Assembly (NCBI GenBank): GCA_041749595.1
Contig: JBGTBA010000005.1
Coordinates: forward strand, 1-64,000
From: Aurantibrevibacter sp041749595
GTDB taxonomy: Bacteria; Bacteroidota; Bacteroidia; Flavobacteriales; Flavobacteriaceae
Direction: 5' to 3'
DNA: 64,000 nucleotides
The translations under genes were made by a program, and so were the position numbers. Below, piece after piece: positions 17,781-27,724 of this stretch. How positions within the stretch are numbered: position 1 is the stretch's first letter; every line of letters begins with the position of its first letter. The notes under the pieces were generated by a model that ran no database searches, was not told where the DNA came from, and saw nothing but the letters and a program-made list of their open reading frames with translations.

Positions 17781-19337
17781 ATGAAAAATTCCATTTTAAA
17801 ATTTAATTTACTCTGGGTGGCATCTCTTTTGATGTTCTCCTCGTGTACGGATTTGGAGATCGAAGAATCCGATTCCATTATTTCCGAAGATTCTGGCAGT
17901 AATTTTACGGGACTAGCCGATCCTGACTCCTCCTTGGATAACTTGTATAACAATGTATATGGGCAATTGGGCGACCAGGCCAACTTCTATGCCTTACAGG
18001 AAGTAACTTCAGATGAGTTTGTTGTACCTACACGAGGCGTGGATTGGGGAGACAATGGGGTATGGCGTACCTTGCACAACCATACCTGGACACCGATACA
18101 TACTTTTGTGTTGAACGTTTGGAACCAGCAAAACCAAAATATCTTCAATGCAACCACGATCATCGATGCCAGAAGTAATGCATCTGCCCAGACCGTTGCA
18201 CAGGCCAAATTTTTGCGTGCCAATGCCATGTTTTGGATTCTGGATCTATATCGGCAGGTTCCCTTTAGAACACCCGATGAGGGCCCAAATGTGAATCCAA
18301 CTGTTCTTTTGGTCCAAGAAGCACTGGATTTTATACTTAAGGATTTATCAGAAGCAATCCCTGATCTTCCAACTAGAGGACCCGTAGGAGAAGACAATAG
18401 GTTCGTATCCAAAGCCACGGCCAACTATTTATTGGCCAAAGTGCTTTTGAACAAACATGTCTATTTAGAAGGTTCGCCTAGTGCTGCGGATATGACTGCT
18501 GTGGTCAATGCCGTAGATGCCATAAAAGCTGATGGCTATGACCTACAATCCGGTTATTTCGAGATTTTCGGCCCGGAAACGGATACTGAAACCATATGGT
18601 GGTTGCGTACCAGCGTTGGTAACCGTATTTGGAATACCGTACACACTACCATGGGTGCCCCCGGGCAAGATAGTGGTGGATGGAACGGTTGGGCTACACT
18701 GGCTGAATTTTATGACCTTTTTGAGGGGCCTACCGATACTAACTTAAAGAATTCTGGACAAGAAGAAAGAAGGGGGTTTGTTCCACTCAACTCCAATGAC
18801 GGTCCATTAACTCCAAATTTGGGTATAGGATACGGATTGCTGATTGGACAGCAGTATGATGGAAACGGTGTTGCAAGAAGCCAGCGAAATGGTAATCCCT
18901 TGGCATTCACTAGGGTTTTTCCTGGTCTTGTTGGTAACACGGAAACCACGGGTATTCGGGTAATTAAATACCACCCTGTAAATGGTGCCTTTTTGAACCA
19001 TGAAATCTTTTTTAGATATGCAGATGCCCACCTTATGAAAGCAGAGGCCATTTTTAGAGGTGGTTCCTCCGGAGACGATGCCCTTGCATTGGTCAATGAG
19101 TTACGCACCATAAGAAATGCCACTCCGATAGGTTCCCTCACAGAACAAGATCTTTTAGATGAGAGAGGACGTGAGCTTTATGCTGAGTTCTGGAGACGGC
19201 AAGACCAAATCCGTTTTGGTAAATTTGATGATACTTGGGACATGAAAGAAAGCACGGATGACTTTAGGAAGATATTCCCTATACCTTCAACGGCTTTGCT
19301 TTCCAACCCAAATTTGGTTCAAAATCCAGGGTATTAA
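17781..19337 (+). CDS. SusD/RagB-family surface glycan-binding lipoprotein
   Basis: A 518-residue lipoprotein with Cys22 (lipobox MFSSC) followed by a strongly acidic stretch (TDLEIEESDSIISED), consistent with surface export signals of Bacteroidota lipoproteins. The body has the SusD pattern: ASAQTVAQAKFLRANAMFWILDLYRQVPF (TPR-like helices), FFRYADAHLMKAEAIFRGG, LLDERGRELYAEFWRRQDQIRFG, and the end FRKIFPIPSTALLSNPNLVQNPGY. It caps the SusC transporter and presents the ligand. A terminator follows directly, so susCD forms a two-gene unit without SusE/SusF-like genes. Confidence 0.96.
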   Translation: MKNSILKFNLLWVASLLMFSSCTDLEIEESDSIISEDSGSNFTGLADPDSSLDNLYNNVYGQLGDQANFYALQEVTSDEFVVPTRGVDWGDNGVWRTLHNHTWTPIHTFVLNVWNQQNQNIFNATTIIDARSNASAQTVAQAKFLRANAMFWILDLYRQVPFRTPDEGPNVNPTVLLVQEALDFILKDLSEAIPDLPTRGPVGEDNRFVSKATANYLLAKVLLNKHVYLEGSPSAADMTAVVNAVDAIKADGYDLQSGYFEIFGPETDTETIWWLRTSVGNRIWNTVHTTMGAPGQDSGGWNGWATLAEFYDLFEGPTDTNLKNSGQEERRGFVPLNSNDGPLTPNLGIGYGLLIGQQYDGNGVARSQRNGNPLAFTRVFPGLVGNTETTGIRVIKYHPVNGAFLNHEIFFRYADAHLMKAEAIFRGGSSGDDALALVNELRTIRNATPIGSLTEQDLLDERGRELYAEFWRRQDQIRFGKFDDTWDMKESTDDFRKIFPIPSTALLSNPNLVQNPGY

Positions 19338-19365
19338 CGTATAGATTTATTATTTTAAGTGTTTA

Positions 19366-19400
19366 AAAAAGGCTACCTTAACTGGCGGCCTTTTTTTATT
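19366..19400 (+). terminator. Rho-independent terminator after susD
   Basis: The stem AAAGGC..ACC pairs with GG..GCCTTT around a short loop (one wobble, one mismatch) and is followed by a T-rich run. It begins 28 nt after the susD stop. Confidence 0.75.
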
Positions 19401-19505
19401 CCGCTTTTAATCCCAAAATAGTTCCTTAATAAAAGTGCATATTATCCTTTGTGCCCTACCCAGAAAAGCCATATCTTAAGCCCCTGTAACAAATTTCTGT
19501 AATTC

Positions 19506-20993
19506 ATGTATTTTATTGGCTATGATATAGGGAGTTCCTCCATTAAAACCGCCTTAGTGGAAGCAGAATCGGGTAAAAGTATCGCCGTGGTCACCGAACC
19601 CAAAAAAGAAATGGGGATGTTGGCCCTTCATAACGGATGGGCAGAGCAAGATCCCGATGAGTGGTGGAAATACGTATGCGCCGCGACCAAGGAACTCATT
19701 GCAACCAACACTATTGCCCCCACACAGATAAAAGGTATTGGCATCTCCTACCAAATGCATGGTCTGGTGGTAGTGGACAAAACCGGGATTCCCTTACGGA
19801 ATTCCATCATTTGGTGCGATAGCAGGGCAGTAGCTATAGGCCAAAAAGCGTTTGATACACTCGGAAAGGGTAAATGTGCCTCACAATTATTGAACTCTCC
19901 CGCCAACTTTACCGCCTCCAAATTGAAATGGGTAAAAGACAACGAACCCGAAATTTATGCAAAAATAGAAAGGTTTATGCTGCCCGGGGATTATATTGCC
20001 TATAAATTAAGCAATACCATAGCCACCACAGTTTCGGGCCTTTCGGAAGGGATATTTTGGGACTTTACTACGAACTCAATAGCCAACTGGTTAATGGGCC
20101 ACTATGGGTTGGACAAAAATTTGATCCCCCAACTTGTGGACACATTTTCCGTTCAGGGAAAAGTGTCAAAAAAAGGAGCCTCCGAATCAGGCTTGGCCGA
20201 AGGCACCCCTATTTTATACCGCGCCGGCGACCAACCCAATAATGCGTTGTCCCTCAATGTATTTAATCCCGGAGATGTTGCGGCTACAGGAGGAACATCA
20301 GGGGTGGTCTATGCCATAACCGATGATCTCTCCGTAAAGGAAAGCTCACGTGTAAACAACTTCGCCCATGTAAACTATAGTAACTTAAATCCGCGAATAG
20401 GAAAATTACTTTGTATCAATGGTGCCGGTATTCAATACCGCTGGCTTTTGAATAATCTTGGGGTCTCGTCCTACGAAGAGATGAATGACCTTGCCGAGTC
20501 CATACCCATAGGATCTGATGGCGTACTTATACTGCCGTTTGGCAATGGGGCCGAGCGTATGTTGAACAATATAGATCTAGGTACCCATATTTCCCATCTA
20601 AACCTCAACAACCACCATAAGGGACATTTGTGCAGGGCAGCACTGGAAGGAATCGCTTTTTCCTTTGTCTATGGCATGGAAATCATGGCATCCGATGGCA
20701 TAAGGTCGGGTGTTATCAGAGCGGGCAACGATAATTTGTTCAGATCTTCCATTTTTTCAAACACCATCGCAACCCTTATCCAACAAGAAATAGAAATTTA
20801 CAGTACCACGGGGGCAATAGGGGCCGCAAGAGCTTGTATTTTACATCAAGGGGATTTTGTTACCTTTGGAAAACAGATCATGGAACATGATTATGTCCGT
20901 AGTTTTTTGCCATCGGAAAAAACGCAGCCTTATTTAATTGCCTATAACAAATGGAAAAAAGAATTGGAATTACGGCTAAGTCACATAAAATAA
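19506..20993 (+). CDS. xylB: Xylulokinase (FGGY-family)
   Basis: A 495-residue kinase that phosphorylates D-xylulose to xylulose-5-phosphate. The N-terminal ATPase-fold motif YDIGSSSIKTALVE, the substrate segment GIGISYQMHGLVVVD with NSIIWCDSRA, and the C-terminal ALEGIAFSFVYGMEIM and RAGNDNLFRSSIFSNTIATL motifs fit FGGY sugar kinases. QMHG and WCDSR are the xylulokinase form. The xylose isomerase gene follows, supplying its substrate. It is separated from susD by a terminator and from xylA by a palindromic element, so it may have its own promoter. A poor match (TATCCTTTG, one base too long) lies about 50 nt upstream. Confidence 0.93.
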   Translation: MYFIGYDIGSSSIKTALVEAESGKSIAVVTEPKKEMGMLALHNGWAEQDPDEWWKYVCAATKELIATNTIAPTQIKGIGISYQMHGLVVVDKTGIPLRNSIIWCDSRAVAIGQKAFDTLGKGKCASQLLNSPANFTASKLKWVKDNEPEIYAKIERFMLPGDYIAYKLSNTIATTVSGLSEGIFWDFTTNSIANWLMGHYGLDKNLIPQLVDTFSVQGKVSKKGASESGLAEGTPILYRAGDQPNNALSLNVFNPGDVAATGGTSGVVYAITDDLSVKESSRVNNFAHVNYSNLNPRIGKLLCINGAGIQYRWLLNNLGVSSYEEMNDLAESIPIGSDGVLILPFGNGAERMLNNIDLGTHISHLNLNNHHKGHLCRAALEGIAFSFVYGMEIMASDGIRSGVIRAGNDNLFRSSIFSNTIATLIQQEIEIYSTTGAIGAARACILHQGDFVTFGKQIMEHDYVRSFLPSEKTQPYLIAYNKWKKELELRLSHIK

Positions 20994-20997
20994 AAAA

Positions 20998-21086
20998 GAC
21001 CTCTCCCCTAAATCCCCTCTCCCTAGGAGAGGGGACTTAAAACGGACGAAAACCATCCCCCTCCTCGGGAGGGGTCAGGGGAGGTC
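20998..21086. repeat. Nested palindromic intergenic element
   Basis: An 89-bp element with outer inverted arms (GACCTCTCCCCT at 20998-21009, AGGGGAGGTC at 21077-21086) enclosing two perfect hairpins. One is CCCCTCTCC/GGAGAGGGG with loop CTA (21014-21034); the other is CCCCTCC/GGAGGGG with loop TCG (21058-21074). It fills the xylB-xylA gap and stands out by its C/G-rich runs in A+T-rich surroundings. It looks like a dispersed palindromic repeat; copy number cannot be judged from one window. Confidence 0.7.
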
Positions 21087-21106
21087 AATTGAAATATTTA
21101 ATATAC

Positions 21107-21141
21107 AACGATCAACAATCAACGATCAACAATCAACAATC
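21107..21141 (+). repeat. Heptamer tandem repeat just upstream of xylA
   Basis: Five units of AAC(G/A)ATC in tandem, in the order G, A, G, A, A, ending 8 nt before the xylA ATG. It lies in the likely leader, so changes in unit number could alter translation. Confidence 0.8.
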
Positions 21142-21148
21142 AAATAAT

Positions 21149-22474
21149 ATGGCACTTATAGGAAACAAAGAGTATTTTAAAGGTATTGGGGAAATAAAAT
21201 TTGAAGGCAAGGATTCAGACAATCCCTTGGCTTATAAATATTATAACCCGGAACAGGTAATCGCCGGAAAAACCATGCGCGAGCATTTTAAATTTGCAGT
21301 GGCCTATTGGCATACGTTCTGTGGTGTTGGTGCAGATCCCTTCGGCCCCGGAACGCAAAATTTTCCGTGGGATCAATCCTCTGATGCCATAACCGCTGCA
21401 AAAGAAAAGGCAGATGCCGCTTTTGAATTTATCACCAAAATGGGATTTGATTATTTCTGTTTCCACGATTTTGATCTCGTAAGGGAAGCGGGCACGTTTG
21501 TGGAATCGGAAAAACGATTGTCCACCATTGTGGAATATATAAAGGAGAAAAAGAAAGCTTCAAGGGTTAAACTCTTATGGGGAACCGCAAATTGTTTCTC
21601 CAACCCCAGGTATATGAACGGAGCTGCCACCAATCCTGATTTTAATGTTCTTGCAAGAGCCGGCGGGCAGGTAAAGTTGGCCTTGGATGCTACCATAGCC
21701 TTACACGGTGAAAATTATGTTTTTTGGGGAGGGCGCGAAGGGTATATGTCGCTCTTAAATACCAATATGAAAAGAGAGCTGGACCATATGGGAAGCTTTC
21801 TGGCCCTGGCAAGGGACTATGCAAGAGGCCAAGGGTTTACAGGAACCTTCTTTATTGAGCCAAAACCCATGGAGCCCATGAAACATCAATATGATTTTGA
21901 TGCCGCTACCGTTATCGGGTTCCTTCACCAATATGGCCTGCAAAGCGATTTCAAACTGAATCTGGAAGTGAACCACGCCACCTTGGCCAGCCACACCATG
22001 CAGCACGAAATGGAAATAGCCGCTTCCCATGGAATGTTGGGAAGCATAGATGCCAATCGTGGGGACTACCAAAACGGTTGGGATACAGACCAGTTTCCGA
22101 ACAACATCAATGAAGTTACCGAGGCCATGTTGGTATTCCTCAAAGCAGGGGGTCTAAAAGGGGGAGGGATTAATTTTGATGCCAAACTCCGTAGAAATTC
22201 CACCGATATGGAAGATGTTTTTCTTGCCCACATAGGAGGTGCCGATATTTTTGCCAGGGCTCTGTTGATAGCCGATAAGATCATTGGTTCGTCTCCCTAT
22301 GACGTCCTGCGGAAAAAAAGATACAGTTCTTTTGATTCCGGAAAAGGGGCCGCTTTTGAAAGGGGCGAATTGGATTTGAAAAACTTATATGAAATTGCAA
22401 TAGATAATGGCGAACTTAAACTACAGAGCGGCAAACAGGAGTTGTTTGAGAATATCATCAACCAATATATCTAA
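21149..22474 (+). CDS. xylA: Xylose isomerase
   Basis: A 441-residue enzyme, the usual length, converting D-xylose to D-xylulose. Conserved parts include YWHTFCGVGADPFG, FCFHDFDLVREAG (catalytic His region), YVFWGGREGYMSLLNTNM, FFIEPKPMEPMKHQYDFD (metal-binding Glu), LNLEVNHATLASHTMQHE, and GSIDANRGDYQNGWDTDQFP (metal-binding Asp residues). The ATG at 21149 is chosen because an upstream TTG at 21089 would only translate the heptamer repeat. It pairs with the xylB gene upstream and converges on the symporter gene, sharing a bidirectional terminator. Confidence 0.97.
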   Translation: MALIGNKEYFKGIGEIKFEGKDSDNPLAYKYYNPEQVIAGKTMREHFKFAVAYWHTFCGVGADPFGPGTQNFPWDQSSDAITAAKEKADAAFEFITKMGFDYFCFHDFDLVREAGTFVESEKRLSTIVEYIKEKKKASRVKLLWGTANCFSNPRYMNGAATNPDFNVLARAGGQVKLALDATIALHGENYVFWGGREGYMSLLNTNMKRELDHMGSFLALARDYARGQGFTGTFFIEPKPMEPMKHQYDFDAATVIGFLHQYGLQSDFKLNLEVNHATLASHTMQHEMEIAASHGMLGSIDANRGDYQNGWDTDQFPNNINEVTEAMLVFLKAGGLKGGGINFDAKLRRNSTDMEDVFLAHIGGADIFARALLIADKIIGSSPYDVLRKKRYSSFDSGKGAAFERGELDLKNLYEIAIDNGELKLQSGKQELFENIINQYI

Positions 22475-22495
22475 GCCTTTTATGTGTTTTACAAG

Positions 22496-22528
22496 AAAAA
22501 AGGAACCGAAAAAACCGGTTCCTTTTTT
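22496..22528. terminator. Bidirectional terminator between xylA and symporter gene
   Basis: A perfect stem AAAAAAGGAACCG / CGGTTCCTTTTTT with a short A-rich loop. It has A- and T-runs on either side, so it can end transcription of both convergent genes. Confidence 0.88.
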
Positions 22529-22545
22529 AGTTAAAGGCCTTAAAC

Positions 22546-24198
22546 CTACTTTGCAAAGTAAATATAAATACCCACAACAATGCAGACAACCAGTAAACCT
22601 ACTTGCTTCACATATTTATAGGGTTCAATGGAAACCTGTTTTGTGTATTCCAGTTCAAAAGCTTCTTTTCTGGGATAGAATTTTCCAATAACCAACATAA
22701 TAAGAATGTTAAGGATAAACAAAATGGCCATGACATGTAAATAATGTGGATAGGCATCGGACTTCATCAATTTCAATACTGTTTCATCGGCTATTCCCGA
22801 TGCCTTAGCGGCTTCTAAAGCTTTGCCCTCAAAATATGGCTTCAGTAAAAACTGACTCAGAATATACAATAATGACCCGGAAATAATCCCGATTTTAGCG
22901 GCAATGGCAGGTACCCTTTTGGTTAGATACCCGACAACGATAATCGTAAAAATAGGAATACTGTAAATACCATTTATCTCCTGTAAGTAATTGAACAGAC
23001 TACCTGCATTCGCTATCAATGGCGCAATAAACATGGCGGCCAAAGCCAAACAAATCCCAAATATTTTACCGTATTTTACCACAGTTGCCTCAGAGGCATC
23101 TTTATTAATATGCTCCTTGTAGATATCTATACCGAACAAGGTTACGGAACTATTGAGCACACTGTTGAATGAACTTAATATGGCCCCAAAAAGGACCGCT
23201 GCGAAAAAACCCACCAAGGGTTTTGGGAGTACTTCGCGCACCAGTTCAGGGTAGGCAAGGTCGCTAGATGCCAATCCACCATCAAAATAATGGTATGCTA
23301 TCATTCCGGGAAGCACCAAGATCAAAGGGCCTAAAATCTTCAGAAAAGAAGCCAACAACAAGCCTTTCTGTCCCTCGGCCAAGTTTTTGGCCCCCAAGGC
23401 CCTTTGTATTATTTGTTGGTTGGTTCCCCAATAAAAGAGTTGCACCAGCATCATTCCCGTAAAAATAGTGGCAAAGGGGACTTCCTGCCCCGTTTCCCCC
23501 GTAGAATCGAATCTTTCAGGATGGGCGGATACCAACGCATCCAATCCAGCGATAACGTTTCCATCCCCAATGGCCATTAAACCAAAAATAGGGATAAATA
23601 ACCCCCCAATTATAAGTCCTATGGCATTGATACTATCAGAGACGGCCACGGCTTTTAAACCCCCAAAGATAGCATATATAGAACCTACGATCCCAATGCC
23701 CCAGATACAAATCACCAAAGCGGTGGATTTGGAAACATCCAAAAGTTCGGGCACATTGAACATCCCACTTATGGCTACGGACCCAGAGTATAGGATTACG
23801 GGCAAAAGTACCACCACATAACCGGTCAAAAAGAGACCGGATGTAATGGTCTTCGTTACTACATCAAAGCGTTTTGCCAAAAATTGGGGAACAGTTGTAA
23901 GCCCCCCTTTAAGGTACCTCGGCAAAAGAAAAATAGCCGTCACAACCATGGCAATGGCCGCCAAGGTCTCCCATGCCATGACCGACAAACCATCTGTGTA
24001 TGCGCTGCCATTAAGCCCAACAAGCTGTTCCGTGGAAAGGTTGGTCAACAAAAGAGACCCCGCGATTACGCCGGCGGTTAAACTTCGTCCACCCAAAAAG
24101 TAGCCATCAGATGTGCGTTCGTCGGTTTTCCGGGTAGCCAAATAGGCTATTACCGCCACCAAAAGGGTAAAGCCCACAAAAGAGAGTATTCCTAACAT
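22546..24198 (-). CDS. Sodium/solute symporter (SSS family), likely xylose or other sugar
   Basis: A 550-residue inner-membrane transporter with about 14 hydrophobic segments. SSS-family motifs include DGYFLGGRSLTAGVIAGSLLLTNLSTEQLVGLNGSAY near the N-terminus and YAIFGGLKAVAVSDSINAIGLIIGG in the middle. FYWGTNQQIIQRALGAKNLAEGQKG resembles the SglT-type sugar symporters. Placed convergent to xylose isomerase and next to xylulokinase, it most likely brings xylose across the inner membrane. The substrate is inferred from context only; glucose, galactose or inositol remain possible. Confidence 0.9.
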   Translation of the reverse strand: MLGILSFVGFTLLVAVIAYLATRKTDERTSDGYFLGGRSLTAGVIAGSLLLTNLSTEQLVGLNGSAYTDGLSVMAWETLAAIAMVVTAIFLLPRYLKGGLTTVPQFLAKRFDVVTKTITSGLFLTGYVVVLLPVILYSGSVAISGMFNVPELLDVSKSTALVICIWGIGIVGSIYAIFGGLKAVAVSDSINAIGLIIGGLFIPIFGLMAIGDGNVIAGLDALVSAHPERFDSTGETGQEVPFATIFTGMMLVQLFYWGTNQQIIQRALGAKNLAEGQKGLLLASFLKILGPLILVLPGMIAYHYFDGGLASSDLAYPELVREVLPKPLVGFFAAVLFGAILSSFNSVLNSSVTLFGIDIYKEHINKDASEATVVKYGKIFGICLALAAMFIAPLIANAGSLFNYLQEINGIYSIPIFTIIVVGYLTKRVPAIAAKIGIISGSLLYILSQFLLKPYFEGKALEAAKASGIADETVLKLMKSDAYPHYLHVMAILFILNILIMLVIGKFYPRKEAFELEYTKQVSIEPYKYVKQVGLLVVCIVVGIYIYFAK

Positions 24199-24403
24199 AT
24201 TAATTTATTGGTTTGATTATATCTGTTAAATATATTGGAATTATTTATTAAAAATTAAATTTTGGGACAAATAATGACAAAATCGGTAATTCGGACAACT
24301 ATTCCTGAAAAATACCCCCCATATTGGCTTCTAAATATTAACGGCTTACAACTTCTGTTTTTTTACAGGAATACTTATCTTGCCAAACTATCTTAAGTTA
24401 GAC

Positions 24404-27400
24404 ATGAAAAGGATTTTTGGACTTCTTTTATTAATCGGTTTTCTTTGCGGTAATTGTGGTAAAAAGCATGAAAAAAGGTTCAAAAAAATGGCATCCAAAG
24501 CAACAAACATAACCTTTAAAAATGAATTGGTGGAAACACCGGACTTTAATATCCTAACCTATCTATATTATTATAACGGAGCCGGTGTTGCCACGGCAGA
24601 TTTTAATAATGATGGCCTAGTGGACATCTATTTCACATCCAATCAGGGCTCGGATAAGTTATATTTAAACAAGGGAAAGTTTGTCTTTGAAGACATCACC
24701 GATAAAGCCCAAGTTAAAAATACCGGAAATTGGACTACCGGTGTAACCCACGTAGATATTAACAGTGATGGCCTGTTAGATATCTATATCTGTAAGGTTG
24801 GGGATTATAAAAACAGTAAGGGGCATAATTTACTTTATGTCAACCAAGGCATTGATGGTTTTGGCGTCCCTACCTTTAAAGAAGATGCAAAATCCTATGG
24901 CTTGGATTTTTCTGGTTTTTCCACACAGGCTGTCTTTTTTGATTATGATCTGGACGGGGATTTGGATATGTACCTCATGAACCATTCCGTGCATCCCAAC
25001 AGAACCTATGGAAAAGGCTCTAAAAGAAAGGAATACGATCCCATTTCCGGGGACAGACTTTATGAAAATAATAATGGCTCATTTGTAGATGTAAGTGCGG
25101 AAAGCGGTATTTTCCAAGGTTCCATAGGGTATGGCCTTGGGTTGTCGGTGGGGGATATCAATAATGATGGTTATCCGGATATCTATATCGGTAATGATTT
25201 TTTTGAAAATGATTATCTGTACCTCAACCAAAAAGACGGTACATTTATAGATGTAATTTCCCAAGATGACAAAAAATTAGGCCATACCACGCACTTTTCC
25301 ATGGGCAATGCCATCTCGGACATCAACAATGATGGTTTTTTCGACATTGTTTCTTTGGATATGCTTCCGGAAGATTTGGAAACCTACAAAACCTCTGGTC
25401 TGGAATATCCATTTCCTACCTATGAATCCTATTTAAAAAACGGATATGCCCCACAGTATATGCAAAATACCCTTCACTTGAATCTAGGTAATGGGAGTTT
25501 TAGCGAGATAGGCAACCTAAGTGGCATTTCTGCCACGGAGTGGTCATGGGGAGTATTGATGGCAGATTACGATAACGACGGTTATAAAGATATGTTTGTA
25601 ACCAATGGGATAAAGGGCGCTACCAACGATATGGATTTCATTAATTTCATTTCGAATGATAAGATTCAAAAAAAAATTGACAAAGGATTGATTGCCAAGG
25701 ATATGACACTTATAGATGAGGTTCCGGAAAAAAAAGTGCCCAACTATTTTTTTCGTAATCTGGGAACATTACAGTTCGGAGATGTTACCGCAGAATGGTT
25801 CCTGAAAGAAGACTCGTTCAGCAACGGTTGTGCCCATGCCGATCTGGACAATGACGGAGATCTAGATCTTGTGGTCAATAACGTAAACGAAGAGGCCTAT
25901 ATAATGAGAAATATATCCGATGGGAAAAACCACTATTTAAAAATCGACTTTATAGGGGAGGGCAAGAACTTTTATGGCATTGGAGCAAAAATTTTGGCCT
26001 ATACTTCCAATGGCCTTATATCCCAAGAAAACTTCGTGACTAAAGGGTATTTATCGTCCGTGGACAATACCATGCACCTGGGCGTTGGAAAAGATTCCGT
26101 TATTGATTCCCTTAAGGTCATTTGGCCGGGTGGAAAATACCAAAAACTTGAAAAAGTAAAAACAAACCAAAAAATCACGGTAAACGCTGAAGATTCCAAA
26201 GGTAATTTTTACTTAATCCCTAAAGCGGATAGGATGAATTACCTGTCCAATGTGGACAGCCCCATCCTATTTAAGCACCAAGAACAGGCAAGTGTAGAAT
26301 TTAGCAGGGATCCTCTGGTTCCCTATGCCAATACCCATGAAGGGCCTTCCATTTCCGTGGCGGATGTTGATAAAGATGGATTGGACGATCTATTCATTAC
26401 AGGTGCAAAAAGCCAGCCTTCAGCCTTATTCCTTCAAGATGATCGGGGCGTTTTTAATAGTGTGCAAGATGATTTGTTTGCCTTAGATGCCATGAACGAG
26501 GATATTTCTTCCGTTTTTTTTGATGCCAATGGCAATGGTGACCTAGATTTATTGGTGGTCAGCGGCGGAAACGAATTTAAGACTTCCGAAAAGTTGTGGC
26601 CCAGACTATATCTTAATCGGAATGGTGTTTTTATAAAGGACGAACAACAGTTTAAAGGCATAGAGATCAATGCTTCAAAAGTCAAGGCGGTTGATTACGA
26701 TAATGATGGGGATTTGGATGTCGCCATTTCTTCGGATCAGGTCCCATGGGAATTTGGCAAAACTCCAAGACAGTATATATTCAAGAATGATGGCAAGGGC
26801 AATTTTAAAGATAGTACGGCCACAATCGCTAAAGATTTTCCAGATATTGGAAATGTGAAAGATTTTGTCTGGGTTGATCTGGATAATAACGGTTTTCAAG
26901 ATCTTGTTGTAGCGGGTCATTGGATGCCCATATCAATTTTTATGAACAACGGCAAGAAGCTGGAATTACAGAGCAATAATGGCCTTGAAAAAACCAGTGG
27001 GTGGTGGAATGTTATTATTGCGGAAGATTTTGACAATGATGGAGACATAGATCTCATAGCCGGCAATTGGGGGGAAAATAGTAAGTTTAGAGCCTCAGAA
27101 ACAACGCCGATAAAACTCTACAGCACTGATTTTGACGGCAACGGATCTGTAGAACACGTGGTGACCTACTTTTATAAAGGTAGGGAAACCCCATTTGCAT
27201 CAAAAGATGAACTGGTTAAGCAAATACCCGAATTGAACAAAAAATTCCTATCCTATAAAAATTTTGCAAAAGCGGACATTATAGCGCTGTTTTCATATGA
27301 AAAACTGAATAAAGCGGACAAAAAGGAAGTCTATGAACTCAGAAGTCGTTACTTTCAAAATAACGGGAATGGCATTTTTAAAACGAAAAGCCTCCCGACC

Positions 27401-27703
27401 ATTGCCCAGTCTTCCACCATTCATGATATCCTTGTCGAGGACTTTGACAAAGATGGGTTTAAAGACATGTTAATAGTGGGCAATACCTATGAAATTAACA
27501 CCCAATTGGGTAGGATGGATGCATTACATGGTTTAATTTTGCGCAACGATAAAAAAGGGGGCTTTTATTGGGTAGGGCATCAAAAATTTGATGTTTCGGG
27601 CCCCGCCAGAACTATCAAGAAAATAAAAATAAATGGCATTGGACATTATTGCATTGCCATGAACAATAATCTTCCTGTTTTTTTAATAAAAAACACTGAC
27701 TAG
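24404..27703 (+). CDS. FG-GAP/VCBS-ASPIC/UnbV lipoprotein, first of three paralogs
   Basis: A 1099-residue exported protein related to the CRTAC1/ASPIC-UnbV family. The signal has Cys18 (CGNC). I count seven calcium-binding DxDxDG-type motifs (for example DFNNDGLVDIY, DYDLDGDLDMY, DLDNDGDLDLV), then an ASPIC/UnbV domain (FYGIGAKILAYT through SLKVIWPGGKYQKL). Seven more follow (DVDKDGLDDLF to DFDKDGFKDML), consistent with two seven-bladed propellers. Motif 13 ends in Glu (DFDGNGSVEHV) and is followed by a helical insertion. The function of the family is unknown. The ATG at 24404 is preferred to a TTG at 24380. It heads the six-gene cluster. Confidence 0.9.
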   Translation: MKRIFGLLLLIGFLCGNCGKKHEKRFKKMASKATNITFKNELVETPDFNILTYLYYYNGAGVATADFNNDGLVDIYFTSNQGSDKLYLNKGKFVFEDITDKAQVKNTGNWTTGVTHVDINSDGLLDIYICKVGDYKNSKGHNLLYVNQGIDGFGVPTFKEDAKSYGLDFSGFSTQAVFFDYDLDGDLDMYLMNHSVHPNRTYGKGSKRKEYDPISGDRLYENNNGSFVDVSAESGIFQGSIGYGLGLSVGDINNDGYPDIYIGNDFFENDYLYLNQKDGTFIDVISQDDKKLGHTTHFSMGNAISDINNDGFFDIVSLDMLPEDLETYKTSGLEYPFPTYESYLKNGYAPQYMQNTLHLNLGNGSFSEIGNLSGISATEWSWGVLMADYDNDGYKDMFVTNGIKGATNDMDFINFISNDKIQKKIDKGLIAKDMTLIDEVPEKKVPNYFFRNLGTLQFGDVTAEWFLKEDSFSNGCAHADLDNDGDLDLVVNNVNEEAYIMRNISDGKNHYLKIDFIGEGKNFYGIGAKILAYTSNGLISQENFVTKGYLSSVDNTMHLGVGKDSVIDSLKVIWPGGKYQKLEKVKTNQKITVNAEDSKGNFYLIPKADRMNYLSNVDSPILFKHQEQASVEFSRDPLVPYANTHEGPSISVADVDKDGLDDLFITGAKSQPSALFLQDDRGVFNSVQDDLFALDAMNEDISSVFFDANGNGDLDLLVVSGGNEFKTSEKLWPRLYLNRNGVFIKDEQQFKGIEINASKVKAVDYDNDGDLDVAISSDQVPWEFGKTPRQYIFKNDGKGNFKDSTATIAKDFPDIGNVKDFVWVDLDNNGFQDLVVAGHWMPISIFMNNGKKLELQSNNGLEKTSGWWNVIIAEDFDNDGDIDLIAGNWGENSKFRASETTPIKLYSTDFDGNGSVEHVVTYFYKGRETPFASKDELVKQIPELNKKFLSYKNFAKADIIALFSYEKLNKADKKEVYELRSRYFQNNGNGIFKTKSLPTIAQSSTIHDILVEDFDKDGFKDMLIVGNTYEINTQLGRMDALHGLILRNDKKGGFYWVGHQKFDVSGPARTIKKIKINGIGHYCIAMNNNLPVFLIKNTD

Positions 27704-27724
27704 AAAAATATGATATTAAGCGGT

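Noticed and set aside
21107..21141. Heptamer repeat as a CRISPR array
   Set aside because: The units are seven bases with no spacers.
21089..21148. Upstream TTG start for xylA
   Set aside because: It would translate the heptamer repeat into an Asn/Gln-rich tail with no family support.
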